Source: Phycisphaerae bacterium
Lineage (GTDB): Bacteria; Planctomycetota; Phycisphaerae; UBA1845
Assembly: GCA_029260055.1 (NCBI GenBank)
Contig: JAJDDX010000461.1
Span: 1 to 64,000 of the forward strand
DNA: 64,000 nucleotides
Reading direction: 5' to 3'
Positions 34,718-44,291 of this stretch are shown piece after piece; positions within the stretch are counted from its first letter, which is position 1; every line of letters starts with the position of its first letter. Under the pieces are notes generated by a model. It was not told where the DNA came from. It made no database searches and worked only from the letters and a program-made list of their open reading frames with translations. Made by a program: the position numbers and the translations under genes.

Positions 34718-36960
34718 CGGGCACCTCCGATCGAACCATCGTCGGCGCTGAGGCCCAGATAGTCCTCCAGCCCGGCAATGCGCTCTTGAAGCGCCGCGAT
34801 CTGCGCGCCCTGCTTCAGCACGACCTGGTGCAGAGCCTGAATCGCTGTGAGCGCCACGCCGTCGGCATCAACCGTGCCGATGGATGTATCTGAATCGCCG
34901 AGCTCGAATGCCTGGTAGAAGTCCTGCGCCATCGGGCCCATGTGACGCACGCCCTCTTGTTCGATCGTGTATTTCCAGGTCGACAAGGGTAACTGCGAGA
35001 GACGATCGAGCACGTCGCGCCCGTCCACCGGCTCAACGTCTTCCTTGAGGTTTCGATCCGATGTGTTGGTCCACACGCCCGCCAGCGTCAGGCGCGCTCC
35101 GGTTGAAGTCTTGATCAGGTTCGCATAGTCGTTACGGATCTCGACCCAGTGCCCGCCATCGTCGAAGCGTGCGCCACCCTCGGCGCATACACGGAACTGG
35201 TCGTCGTGCTGGGACACGCAGCTCGAATCCCCGTGATCGGCCCAGACGAACGAGCCATTGTGCATCGCGTTGGCCCGTCTTCCCGCGGCGAAGCTGAACT
35301 GTCCGTCAGCGGTGTTCTCCGAGCCTCCGGGGACCGTTGCCCCGCTGGCCCCGGCACGGTTGTCCATACCGCCGCCGATGACGGAACTCCCTCCCATGGT
35401 GGTGTTGCCGCTGCCGCCGCCGATGACGCTATGGCTGCCGTCCATGGTGCGGTTGTGAACGCCGCCGCCGATGACGGAGAGCCAGGTGGCTGAATCGTTC
35501 TCGTGGCCACCGCCAATGACGACGGATTCGCCCGTAATGATGTTCCTGGTGCCGCCACCGATGATGGATGAACCGCCGGTGATCTGGTTTCCCACACCTC
35601 CGCTGATCGTGGAGTAACCGCCTGCAATTGTGTGTCCCGAATACTCATGCCCGCCACCGGCGATGGTAGCGCCGGACGAGTCCGGCGTTATGGCATTACC
35701 GGAAGAACCCCCGATGACCTGCACACTGGTGCCATCAGACACTAGTCGCATGGCGCGCATGTTGTTGACCTTCAGTTCGAGCGCCTGGTTGTCGGTGGTG
35801 CCGAGGAAGTTCGTGCCGGGTGTCGTGCCCGCGTTACCGGTCAGACTCCAGCCGCTACCGCCGCCGCCACCGGCAGTCCCTTGGACAGAACCGTCGGGGA
35901 ACTTGATCCCGCCGGCGGTGGACTCGATGATGCCGTTGACGGTGAGCTTGGAAGTCGGCGAGGTCGTGCCGATGCCGACCTTGCCATCGGAGGCGAACGT
36001 CATTCGGTCCGGCAAGGACGTGGGATCGCCAGCCATCGGACCACCGGCGATGTGCAGGTCAGCCGCGTTGGATCCCGCGTCGGATCTGAAAACGCGCCAC
36101 GTGTAGCCGGCTCCCGAATTCTGGAACAGGATCGCCTGCTCGTTTACGTTGTCGGCAACCTTCAGTGACAGGTTGCCGTCGACAAGGGTGAGCCTCTGGC
36201 TCGGGGCATCCGTCCCGATGCCGATCTTGTCACCGTTGCGCCCCAGTACGATCGAGCCGGCTGACCCGGATAGCGCGTCCAGCGTGAGCTTTGGATACGC
36301 CCCGCCCCACAGAAGCGGACCGACACTCGGATGGTAGACAAGTTCGGTCCATCGAATGTCGGGCTCTGAGGTGGACGCCGATCGCAGCGCGGCGTTGGAT
36401 CCCCTCAGTTCGAGGGTGGCATTCGGGCTTGTCGTGCCGATGCCGATCTTGCCGGCGGATTCATACAGCACGGACTGACCGATCTCGTCGGGCGAGGTGA
36501 ACTTCGGCAGGTAGTCGCCCGCCCCGGCTCCGATGATGCCCCCGGGCACGCTGTCGGCTGTCACTGCGTGATCCGAATGCATCGCATACGGTGCTGGTGT
36601 CAGCTCCTGACGGGGACCAAGCACCACAAAGTCGGCATCACCCGAGCACTTCACCGTCAACTCGAGGTACCGCTTCTCACCCGTGCAGGCACCCACGCCG
36701 AAATCCAACTGCTCGGAGACGAGCCCCTCCAACACATCAACGTCGGCGTACGCCAGCGTCGCGCCGACTTGGCTGCCCGCGGAGGGGGCATCCCACAGGC
36801 TGAACTCGAGGTCGCACGTGTCCGTCACGGCACTACCTGCGTCCTTGAGCTCACCCTGATACGTAAATGCCGTTCCCATGAGGTCTTGGCCGCGCACGGG
36901 GCCGGCAACCGCCACAAGCGCCGCAGCCATCGTCGCGATCAAGAATCGTTTGGTGTCCAT
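34714..36960 (-). CDS. Fibre-like surface protein with S74 intramolecular chaperone domain
   Basis: The 748-residue product starts with a signal peptide (MDTKRFLIATMAAALVAVAG) and the domain GTAFTYQGELKDAGSAVTDT shared with the 9597 protein. The stalk has GIGTTSPNATLEL-type repeats, one GGIKFPDGSVQGTAGG motif, and then a run of about ten left-handed beta-roll repeats like YadA heads (SSVIGGGMDNRAG, SHSVIGGGSGNTT). The C-terminal 110 residues (TSDRNLKEDVEPVDGRDVLD ... VRHMGPMAQDFYQAF ... GVALTAIQALHQVV) are a peptidase S74 domain, which folds and trimerises fibres and then cleaves itself off. A trimeric cell-surface fibre is predicted. It is coupled to the downstream 347-aa gene. Confidence 0.85.
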   Translation of the reverse strand: MDTKRFLIATMAAALVAVAGPVRGQDLMGTAFTYQGELKDAGSAVTDTCDLEFSLWDAPSAGSQVGATLAYADVDVLEGLVSEQLDFGVGACTGEKRYLELTVKCSGDADFVVLGPRQELTPAPYAMHSDHAVTADSVPGGIIGAGAGDYLPKFTSPDEIGQSVLYESAGKIGIGTTSPNATLELRGSNAALRSASTSEPDIRWTELVYHPSVGPLLWGGAYPKLTLDALSGSAGSIVLGRNGDKIGIGTDAPSQRLTLVDGNLSLKVADNVNEQAILFQNSGAGYTWRVFRSDAGSNAADLHIAGGPMAGDPTSLPDRMTFASDGKVGIGTTSPTSKLTVNGIIESTAGGIKFPDGSVQGTAGGGGGSGWSLTGNAGTTPGTNFLGTTDNQALELKVNNMRAMRLVSDGTSVQVIGGSSGNAITPDSSGATIAGGGHEYSGHTIAGGYSTISGGVGNQITGGSSIIGGGTRNIITGESVVIGGGHENDSATWLSVIGGGVHNRTMDGSHSVIGGGSGNTTMGGSSVIGGGMDNRAGASGATVPGGSENTADGQFSFAAGRRANAMHNGSFVWADHGDSSCVSQHDDQFRVCAEGGARFDDGGHWVEIRNDYANLIKTSTGARLTLAGVWTNTSDRNLKEDVEPVDGRDVLDRLSQLPLSTWKYTIEQEGVRHMGPMAQDFYQAFELGDSDTSIGTVDADGVALTAIQALHQVVLKQGAQIAALQERIAGLEDYLGLSADDGSIGGAR

Positions 36961-37020
36961 CGTAGTTCTCCCTTCAAGAGTCTCCGGCGTATCGCCACGT
37001 CACGAACGAACCGGGCATAC

Positions 37021-37040
37021 CGACCGGCACGCGCCGGTCG
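37021..37040. terminator. Short hairpin after the second kinase gene
   Basis: CGACCGGC and GCCGGTCG form a perfect 8-bp stem with a 4-base loop, 45 bases beyond the stop of the leftward kinase gene and upstream of the fibre gene. No U-tract; it may reduce read-through from kinase to fibre gene. Confidence 0.4.
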
Positions 37041-37084
37041 CTGGGACTTGAAACGTCAACGACCGGAACAGACGACGCGTGTTT

Positions 37085-39541
37085 TCAGTTTCTTTCGGGA
37101 GCGTAGGCGAGAAGATCGGGCTTGATGGAGTCGAGCCGCCACTGGGCTAGCTCGAACTCGTTCATCGGCGTGGCAAGGGCGGTGTCGGGATCGAATTCGA
37201 GGCCGGTGCGCACGCACCGTTCGAAGAAACCGCGTGCCTCGACGCGGTCATCGTTCAACAGGCAAGCTTCACCGGCGTAATAGTACGCCTCGCAAAGGCA
37301 TTGCGGGTTGTCGCGTTCGATCGCAACGGAAACCAAGTCGTCCGGGGTGAGTTGCCCGGCAAGACAGCGGAGTATGTCTCGAAGCCAGGGATCGTCGGTT
37401 TCTTTCACTGCGGATTCGAGCAACCGATCGGCATCCTGCACACGACCCATCTCACGCAGGATCAGGAAGCTCCGCGCGTCTGAGAAGAACGGTTTTCCCA
37501 GCGCCGTACGCACGCGGCGGTAGTCCGCGAGGGCTTCATCCCGTCGCCCCAGAATCCAAAGCGGCGTGGCACGCTGATAGACTTCCCACACATCCTCGGC
37601 ACGGTCGCAATGCGGTTCTATGATCGCCGTGTAGTCTGCAACGGCCTTGTCGAACTCCTTCAGCCGCCTGTAGGCGTGAGCACGGTAGAGACGGACGCCT
37701 CCGACCGCGTCCATGTCAACGGCCTTCGTGTAGGCTACAACCGCCTCGTCAAAGCGACCTTGCCTGGACAGGATCTTGCCCATAAAGAGGGTCCAAGTGG
37801 CCGGGTCCTCGCCGAGTGCCAAAAGCCTCTCGGCACAGAGAAACGCTCCGTCCAAGTCGCCGGACCGAGTACGCAGCCACGCCAATCGGTGCCACGCCAG
37901 GACGTGAGACGGTGACAGCGCAACGGCTTCTTCGGCACACTGCGCCGCGCGGCCCGCGTCAAGCGTCGCCAGCGAACGAAGATACCACGCATCTGCCGTA
38001 TCCGGAGCCGATCGCTCGGCCTGCCGTGTCAGTTCGGCGGCGCGGTGAGGATCGCCGGCGGCCTCGTGCATCTCGGCGAGCAAGAGGCAACAGGCCCAGC
38101 GGTCCGGATGGCGACGTACGATACCTTCGAGAAACAGAATCCCGTGTGGGCGTACCGCGCGGTTACAGTACTGTGCGTGGGCCCAATGTATTGCGGTTTC
38201 CGATACGTCCGGGGATTCCTGGTGGAGAACCTTGGCGGGCCCCAGAGCGATGCTCGACGGTCCGTCGTCCAGTTGGACCTGATAAGCCAGCGCGGTTCGC
38301 CGGGCGTCGTCGATGCGCTGCCGCTTTGACCATGCCTTCGCCACAGAACCTGTCAGAACAAGGGTCGCCGCGAGCGCGCACAGCACCGTCGCCCATCGGT
38401 GCTTCACCAGTTTCTTACGAAGCAGGTAGAGGCCGCTCGGGCGTCTCGCCAGAATCGGCTCACCGTCACGATAGCGCCGGATATCGGCCCCGAACTCGGC
38501 CGCTGACTGATAACGCAGGTCCCGGTCCTTCTCGAGCGCCTTGAGCAAGATCGTCTCGAGCTCACCGTTCACTTGTTTCGACAATGATGACGGCGCCGTG
38601 GGCGGGGTCTCGAGGATTCGCTGAATGACCTGCGATGGTCGTCCGTCGGTATCGAACGGCAACGCCCCGGTCACCGCTTCATAGAACATCACCCCAAGCG
38701 AGTAGACATCAGTACGAACGTCCACCTCTTCCGATGCGCCAACCGCTTGTTCCGGCGAGAGGTAGAACAGTGTGCCGACAACTTGCCCGGGCACGGAGAC
38801 TTCCGAGACGACCGTGTCTTGCGGGTCGCCCCGGTCGGTGGCCTTCGCCAGTCCGAAGTCCAGCACGTGGGGGCGTCCGTCACCGTCAAGAAGGACGTTG
38901 GCCGGCTTGAGGTCCCGATGAATCACGCCGTGCCGATGAGCGTAGTCAACGGCCTTGCACACGCGCTCGATGATCGCGAGCAAACTCGGCAGGTCCGTCT
39001 GTGTGGCTTTGACGAACTGATCGAGACGGGTGCCTTCGACGTAGTCCATCGCGTAGTACTTCCAGCCGTTGTCCCGCCCGCTCTCGAGCACACGAACGAT
39101 ATCGGGGTGCTGAAGGCGGGCAGCCAGCTCCACCTCGCGATCGAACCGGCGCAGCGCCGCGTGCGATGCGAACGGACCAACCAACATGACCTTCAGCGCC
39201 ACCACGCGCTTGGTGGAAACCTGCAGGGCCTTGTAGACGACGCCCATGCCGCCGCGGCCGATCTCCTCCAGCAGTTCGTAACCCTCGATGCCGGGCCGGC
39301 CGGCCGATGCCGCTGCCATCGCGCTTGCGTGGGTTGCCTCGTCCGCCGCAGGGCGGAGTCTCTCGAGCATCGAAAGGCCGGCCAGATAAGGTCGTAGCTC
39401 GTCAGCCTTTTCCGGATGTTCACCGGCGAACGCCTCGGGCGTGATCCCTTCACCCGCCGCCCTCCGGTCAAAGTACTCGTTGATCAGCGGGGCAACCCGC
39501 GAGTCGGGTTGGTCGATGATATGCGTGGCGATGGAATCCAT
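37085..39541 (-). CDS. Serine/threonine protein kinase with TPR tail (second copy)
   Basis: The ATG at 39541 is preferred; an in-frame GTG at 39553 is also possible. The 818-residue protein has a short N-terminal helical region typical of planctomycete kinases (LINEYFDRRAAGEGITPEAF), a Hanks kinase domain (GRGGMGVVYKALQ, VALKVM, HRDLKPANVLLDGDG, LDFGLAKATD, SPEQAVG), one membrane span (WATVLCALAATLVLTGSVAK) and a C-terminal TPR region (LAWHRLAWLRTRSGDLDGAF; EAVVAYTKAVDMDAVGGVRL). It is divergent from the ECF sigma gene at 39655, a different arrangement from the co-directional pair at 5541-8863. Confidence 0.92.
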   Translation of the reverse strand: MDSIATHIIDQPDSRVAPLINEYFDRRAAGEGITPEAFAGEHPEKADELRPYLAGLSMLERLRPAADEATHASAMAAASAGRPGIEGYELLEEIGRGGMGVVYKALQVSTKRVVALKVMLVGPFASHAALRRFDREVELAARLQHPDIVRVLESGRDNGWKYYAMDYVEGTRLDQFVKATQTDLPSLLAIIERVCKAVDYAHRHGVIHRDLKPANVLLDGDGRPHVLDFGLAKATDRGDPQDTVVSEVSVPGQVVGTLFYLSPEQAVGASEEVDVRTDVYSLGVMFYEAVTGALPFDTDGRPSQVIQRILETPPTAPSSLSKQVNGELETILLKALEKDRDLRYQSAAEFGADIRRYRDGEPILARRPSGLYLLRKKLVKHRWATVLCALAATLVLTGSVAKAWSKRQRIDDARRTALAYQVQLDDGPSSIALGPAKVLHQESPDVSETAIHWAHAQYCNRAVRPHGILFLEGIVRRHPDRWACCLLLAEMHEAAGDPHRAAELTRQAERSAPDTADAWYLRSLATLDAGRAAQCAEEAVALSPSHVLAWHRLAWLRTRSGDLDGAFLCAERLLALGEDPATWTLFMGKILSRQGRFDEAVVAYTKAVDMDAVGGVRLYRAHAYRRLKEFDKAVADYTAIIEPHCDRAEDVWEVYQRATPLWILGRRDEALADYRRVRTALGKPFFSDARSFLILREMGRVQDADRLLESAVKETDDPWLRDILRCLAGQLTPDDLVSVAIERDNPQCLCEAYYYAGEACLLNDDRVEARGFFERCVRTGLEFDPDTALATPMNEFELAQWRLDSIKPDLLAYAPERN

Positions 39542-39552
39542 GGCTCTGTCCA

Positions 39553-39613
39553 CGTCAAGAACCGCCGCGTTGCGGCTATAGTATAGGTAGTGAACTTCCT
39601 AGAGTTCTTGACG
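39553..39613. promoter_or_regulatory. Inverted repeat in the divergent kinase/sigma intergenic region
   Basis: CGTCAAGAAC (39553-39562) and GTTCTTGACG (39604-39613) are perfect 10-bp inverted repeats 41 bases apart. Each arm contains TTGACG reading outward, so they could be paired -35 elements of divergent promoters, or two half-sites of a shared regulator. A TATAGTATAGG stretch lies between them (39577-39587). Confidence 0.4.
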
Positions 39614-39654
39614 CAAAAGTCTCGGGAATCACCCGTTGAGGCGTCGCGAGCCCT

Positions 39655-40284
39655 ATGTCCGACATCAGCCGAACTCAAGTATGGATTGACAAAGCCCAAC
39701 AGGGTGACGCGTTGGCTGCGTCCAAGCTCCTGGCCGCCTATCACCCGGTGCTACGGGCACGCGTCGCGTCACGGATGGACCGGACCCTCAAAGCCAAGTT
39801 CGAGCCCGAGGACGTGCTCCAGGAGGTCTACCTCGAAGTCTTCCGCCGTGTGGATCAGTTCGAGGATCGCGGTCCGAACTCGTTCATCGACTGGGTCTTG
39901 ACCATCGCGGACGGCAAGCTGATCGACGCGTGGCGGATGCTCCACCGCAAGGTTCGGGACGTAGGCCGTGAAGTGCCCGCTCAGGCCGGGCGTGCGTCCG
40001 AATCCTATCTGAACTTGCTGGATCGAGTCTACGACGACTCACTCACGCCCAGCCGCGTCGTGCGGCGGGATGAAGCCGTTGGCGCGATGATTGCCTGTAT
40101 GTCATCCTTGTCCGATTCACACCGACAGGTGATTCAGTTGCGCTTCCTGGACGGGCGCCCGGTCAGCGAAGTGGCCGAGCGGCTCGGCAAGTCCGAAGCC
40201 GCCGTCGTCGCGTTAACCAAGCGCGCTCTGGACGCGCTGCGCACATCCGTCGACCGCCTCGGCGAATTCACACGGGGCGGGTGA
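39655..40284 (+). CDS. ECF sigma factor (second copy)
   Basis: The 209-residue protein has sigma region 2 (LAAYHPVLRARVASRMDRTL, PEDVLQEVYLEVFRRVDQFE, IDWVLTIADGKLIDAWRMLH) and region 4 (SLSDSHRQVIQLRFLDGRPV, VAERLGKSEAAVVALTKRAL). It is of the planctomycete ECF type linked to kinases. It stands alone, divergent from the kinase-TPR gene with a 113-base shared control region. Its 3' end overlaps a repeated hairpin segment (40276-40311) that also follows the 33674 gene. Confidence 0.9.
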   Translation: MSDISRTQVWIDKAQQGDALAASKLLAAYHPVLRARVASRMDRTLKAKFEPEDVLQEVYLEVFRRVDQFEDRGPNSFIDWVLTIADGKLIDAWRMLHRKVRDVGREVPAQAGRASESYLNLLDRVYDDSLTPSRVVRRDEAVGAMIACMSSLSDSHRQVIQLRFLDGRPVSEVAERLGKSEAAVVALTKRALDALRTSVDRLGEFTRGG

Positions 40285-40323
40285 GAAGGCGCAAAGCTCA
40301 TCCGACCCGTCAGGTACAACCAT
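40276..40323. repeat. Copy 2 of the repeated 3' flank (imperfect hairpin)
   Basis: GGCGGGT (40276-40282) and ACCCGTC (40305-40311) form a weaker version of the hairpin at 33620-33655, and the text AAAGCTCAT ... CAGGTACAACCATT is shared. It overlaps the stop of the sigma gene and lies at the 3' end of the leftward 40329 gene. Confidence 0.6.
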
Positions 40324-40328
40324 TGCGT

Positions 40329-41804
40329 TCACGGACAGGTATTCGGCGGACAGTCGAGCGGGGCAAGGAACCCCGTCGGGTTGCCCAGGCCGTCGACGAA
40401 GTAACTTCCTCCCTGGAAGCCGGCAATCGTGCGGTTGATGTCGTTGAAGTCGATCCCGCCACCGCCGAAGTCAGGACACATCGAAGCCGAGGTCGACCCC
40501 TGTAGATCAAGCCACGCTTTCGGCGAAAGCTGAAGGCTCTGGAATCCACCCACGACGGCCGAAATGTCCTTAAAGCTGCGGGTACCGTCCGGTGGAAGCC
40601 CGGGCGAAGCCCCGACGACATCACCGTAGCCGCCCGTGCCGCTGATGTTCAGCACGGTGCTGAGCACCAACGGCTCCGAGTAGCTCGCCTCGTCACCTTC
40701 ATCTTCGCCCGCGACGATCGCCTGGACCTCATACACGAACTCCGGCACCACGGCGCAATCGCCAACGTGGACCGTGTCGACCGTGCTCCAATCCATGTAG
40801 TGCGGCGCGCTTTGAATGCGGGCGAGCGACTGCGGACTTGGTTCGGGTCCGCCGACAACGATCGAAACGGGCGGCCCGACCCAGCCCAACGTCTCGCCAG
40901 TCGAGAGCTTGATACGGCGCGCTGTCGACAAACCGGCGTTGTCCACGTTCGGCTTGATCGCGATGTAACGGTTGCGCTGCACATAACAGACGCCGTCACC
41001 GCCGCTCGCAGCCGGGGGCCCAACGCAATACACCTCGGAGGTCGAGCCGATCCCCGCGAGGCAGTCGGCGTCGGTCGTACATGTCCGCACTGTTCCGTCG
41101 ATGTCGAAGGCATCGTCAGGCATCGGCCTGGCGGGAACTGTCGTCGAGCCGGGCACCGGCGCGCTGCCGGTGACGGTACCAGTCACGGTGAGCGTGCCGA
41201 GTTCGGGGTTCGCCGGGTCGAACGGAATCTCCACATTCGGATTGATCGTCAGGGTGGCGATGCCGTCGGTGATTTCGAGCGTGCCGCTGATGTCACCTGT
41301 CTGCGTGCCTTGCTGCGAAAGATCTTGCGTGTCGCTACAGGGCATGCCTCCCGCCTGCATCGCGACACACACCGTGCCCGCAGCGTCGTACGCTACGGTG
41401 CCTTCGGCATTCTGCGGCACGCCGACGAGCAAGAAGCCCCCCCCTTCGATCGCATCCGGGCCGAACGGCGTGCCCGGCTGAGCGTAGAGCAGCCTCAGGT
41501 TGTCCCCCGTAGCGGTGAGCCCACCGAGAAAGATGCTGATGTCGATGTTAATCTGGTCGGTGAGGGTCAGGTCAAAGTCGTGAAGCTCGATCATCGAAGG
41601 AGCCGCACCGTCGTCGAGGGCTATCACGGAATACCCGCTGACCCCGGATACATCGGAGTCGCACCCACCGGGGATACAGACCTGGACCGTCACACTCGAT
41701 GACAACTCATCCACCGGAATCGTGAACGGGCCGACATAGGCAAGGGCCGATGCCGCCGACGAGAGGGCGATCAGGAAGGCTGCGGACGCGACAAGTCTGA
41801 TCAT
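40329..41804 (-). CDS. Secreted protein, paralogue of the 33674 product with a different N-terminus
   Basis: The 491-residue product has a signal peptide (MIRLVASAAFLIALSSAASA). Residues 22-220 form a beta-rich domain (VTVQVCIPGGCDSDVSGVSG; DFDLTLTDQINIDISIFLGG) unlike its paralogue. Residues 225-491, from RPMPDDAFDIDGTVRTCTTD to the end, are a close copy of residues 84-347 of the 33674 protein, including the closing loop FGGGGIDFNDINRTIAGFQG. This is a domain-swap pair: same C-terminal module, different heads. Function unknown; exported, likely surface-associated. Confidence 0.75.
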   Translation of the reverse strand: MIRLVASAAFLIALSSAASALAYVGPFTIPVDELSSSVTVQVCIPGGCDSDVSGVSGYSVIALDDGAAPSMIELHDFDLTLTDQINIDISIFLGGLTATGDNLRLLYAQPGTPFGPDAIEGGGFLLVGVPQNAEGTVAYDAAGTVCVAMQAGGMPCSDTQDLSQQGTQTGDISGTLEITDGIATLTINPNVEIPFDPANPELGTLTVTGTVTGSAPVPGSTTVPARPMPDDAFDIDGTVRTCTTDADCLAGIGSTSEVYCVGPPAASGGDGVCYVQRNRYIAIKPNVDNAGLSTARRIKLSTGETLGWVGPPVSIVVGGPEPSPQSLARIQSAPHYMDWSTVDTVHVGDCAVVPEFVYEVQAIVAGEDEGDEASYSEPLVLSTVLNISGTGGYGDVVGASPGLPPDGTRSFKDISAVVGGFQSLQLSPKAWLDLQGSTSASMCPDFGGGGIDFNDINRTIAGFQGGSYFVDGLGNPTGFLAPLDCPPNTCP

Positions 41805-42058
41805 GGTGCTTTCCCCTTTTGCGCGTCGTCGGAATCCACTACGGCATTCGCCGCGGCGCGCAGCACCATTCTAGCGTCCGCAGAGGCTTGGCAGAAGCCC
41901 TGGCGGCCCTGCGGCACGCTTATCGGACGTAGGCGGCCACGCGGAGGCTCCGCTGGCCAAGTGGCACAGCCGGATCGCCGATGGAGAAGTTACACGTCGT
42001 CTTTGCCGCCCGGGCCGTCGGTACTCTACCGCTGTTGCGGGTGCGGAACGGATACAGG

Positions 42059-44275
42059 ATGGGTGCATCGGAACAGACCCGAGTCACACGGACGTCGATC
42101 GCACGCCGTGCCGCGAGGCTGCTCCTCGCGCCGCTGGTAATCGTGGTCGTCATCGGCGCGATCGGCTACTACGTCCAAACGAACCACAACCGGACCATCC
42201 TGCAACAGGGCGAGGCTCACGCCGTGAGTTATCGCACTCCGTATCTCACGAGTGAGTTGGAGCTGGCGGCATCGGACTTGATGGTGCTGTCGGACTGTCA
42301 CGAGTTGAACGACTTGTTGCGTGCCGCGCAACTCGATCGCCCCGCCGCCAAAGCCGCCCTGGCGCACGAGTTCTTCATCTTCTCGGCCAACCGCAGATGG
42401 TATGACCAAATCCGTGTTCTTGACGACAAAGGCGCGGAGGTCGTTCGGGTCAACTTCAATGATGGTTATCCCTCGGTCGTGGAGAAAGCGGCGCTACAGC
42501 AAAAGCAGGCTCGTTACTACTTCGAACATGCGTTCCGCCTCGCTCGAGGAGAGGTCTACGTCTCCCCCATGGACCTGAACAGGGAGCGCGGCGAGATCGA
42601 ACGGCCCCTCAAGCCGGTCATCCGCCTGGGCACGCCCGTTTTCGATCAACACGGCGCCAAGCGGGGAATCCTGTTGGTGAACTACATGGCCGGGCCCATG
42701 CTTCAAGGATTCGTCGGGCTCGGCGGCGCGGGTCGGTCCGAGTGGATGTTGCTCAACGCGGACGGGTACTGGCTCGAGAGCCCCGATGCCCAAGACGAAT
42801 GGGGGTTCATGTTCGCGGACCGACAGGACCGCACATTCGAGCGGGCGTTCCCGGCCGAGTGGAGTCGCATCAGTTCGAACGAACGGGGTCAATTCGAGAC
42901 GCGCGCAGGCCTGTTTACATTCGCCACGGTGAGCCCTCTTCCGGTAGGTCCGAAGCCGGACATCAGATCGAACGCCCCTTACACCAACTGGCGTTCATCG
43001 ATAGACATCAACCGCTATCGGTGGAAGGTCGTGTCCCGCGTGCCCGCCCCGATTCTCAGCGCCATGCGGACCACGGCGCTGCACTGGACGATCGCGATTC
43101 TTGGAGGTCTGGCCGTGGTGCTCGGCGCGACATCGTGGCGGCTGGCGCGCGCCCAGGTCGTGCGCGAGCACGCCGATCAGACCCGACATGCGGTGGAGGA
43201 GCGCTTTCGCGTGGCATCCCAGTGCGCCAGCGATCTGATCTACGATTGGAACATCGCCACGGGCGAACTCGATTGGTTCGGAGACATCGACGGCGCCTTG
43301 GGCTACGAACCCGGCGAATTCCCCAGGACGCTCGATGGCTGGTTCGCTCTGATTCACTCGGATGACCAGGCGGCCCTCGAGGAATCCATGCACCGCTGCC
43401 GGGAGAACGCGGAATCGATCAACGTGGAGTACAGAATTCGGCACAAGGGCGGCACGTGGCTCCACTGGCAGGACCGGGGCACCATCGTGACGGATGCATC
43501 AGGAACACCGGCGAGATTGATCGGTGCCTGCGACGACATCACGGAACGGAGGCAGTCGGAGGTCCGCCGCGCGTGGAACACGATGGCTGACGGCGTCTCG
43601 AACGAGTTGCTGCGGGTCTCGCTCTCGGCTAGTTCGCAGGACGAGTTGGCCGCCAAAGCGCTCGACGTACTGCTCGGCGTGGACTTCCTGCAGATTGGAA
43701 ACCAGGGTGCGATCTTCCTCGTGGAGGACACACCGGACGTCCTGGTGCGCCGCGCGGATCGCAATCTCGCCGAGCCGCTTCGCGAGTTGTGCGAGCGCGT
43801 GCCGTTCGGGCACTGCCTTTGCGGACGGGCGGCATCCAGCGGCGACGTCCAGTTCGCGTCATGTGTCGACGAGCGGCACGATACGTGCTTCGATCGCATG
43901 ACTGAACATGGGCACTACAGCGTACCGATCATGGCTGGAAGCCGGGTCCTCGGCGTGCTCACGTTCCATCTCCCCGAGGGTTCCGAGCAGAGACAGCGAG
44001 AAGCCGATCTACTGAAGAATGCCGCGGACATCATCTCGGGCGCGCTGCAACGCCTGGCTGCCGAGCAGGAATTGAAACACAGGATCCATCAGGTCTCGGA
44101 ATCCAAGCATCACCTCGAAATCCTGGTGTCCAATACCACGGAACGGGAAAAGCGAATGATCGAACTCAAACAGGAGGTCAACGACCTGCTGCAGGAAGCG
44201 GGGCACGAGCTCCGTTACGAGGCTCCGCGAGAAGTCGCGGCGCTGACAGCGAGCACCGAGGCGGTGCGAGCATAG
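42059..44275 (+). CDS. Membrane sensor with periplasmic Cache-like, PAS and GAF domains but no kinase
   Basis: The frame is open from 41981; the ATG at 42059 gives 738 residues with a natural N-terminus. A first membrane span (LLLAPLVIVVVIGAIGYYVQ) and a second (WTIAILGGLAVVLGATSW) enclose about 300 residues that look like a double-Cache/LuxQ-type sensor (YDQIRVLDDKGAEVVRVNFN; GILLVNYMAGPML). Inside the cell come a PAS domain (FGDIDGALGYEPGEFPRTLD, closing GACDDITERRQSE), a GAF domain with a Cys-rich core (VPFGHCLCGRAASSGDVQFA, HDTCFDRM), and a coiled-coil tail (REKRMIELKQEVNDLLQEAG). There is no HisKA, HATPase, GGDEF or other output. The hydrogenase small-subunit gene follows 16 bases later. 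It probably passes its signal to the hybrid kinase at the end of the operon. Confidence 0.8.
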   Translation: MGASEQTRVTRTSIARRAARLLLAPLVIVVVIGAIGYYVQTNHNRTILQQGEAHAVSYRTPYLTSELELAASDLMVLSDCHELNDLLRAAQLDRPAAKAALAHEFFIFSANRRWYDQIRVLDDKGAEVVRVNFNDGYPSVVEKAALQQKQARYYFEHAFRLARGEVYVSPMDLNRERGEIERPLKPVIRLGTPVFDQHGAKRGILLVNYMAGPMLQGFVGLGGAGRSEWMLLNADGYWLESPDAQDEWGFMFADRQDRTFERAFPAEWSRISSNERGQFETRAGLFTFATVSPLPVGPKPDIRSNAPYTNWRSSIDINRYRWKVVSRVPAPILSAMRTTALHWTIAILGGLAVVLGATSWRLARAQVVREHADQTRHAVEERFRVASQCASDLIYDWNIATGELDWFGDIDGALGYEPGEFPRTLDGWFALIHSDDQAALEESMHRCRENAESINVEYRIRHKGGTWLHWQDRGTIVTDASGTPARLIGACDDITERRQSEVRRAWNTMADGVSNELLRVSLSASSQDELAAKALDVLLGVDFLQIGNQGAIFLVEDTPDVLVRRADRNLAEPLRELCERVPFGHCLCGRAASSGDVQFASCVDERHDTCFDRMTEHGHYSVPIMAGSRVLGVLTFHLPEGSEQRQREADLLKNAADIISGALQRLAAEQELKHRIHQVSESKHHLEILVSNTTEREKRMIELKQEVNDLLQEAGHELRYEAPREVAALTASTEAVRA

Positions 44276-44291
44276 AGGCCGGAGGCGGTTC

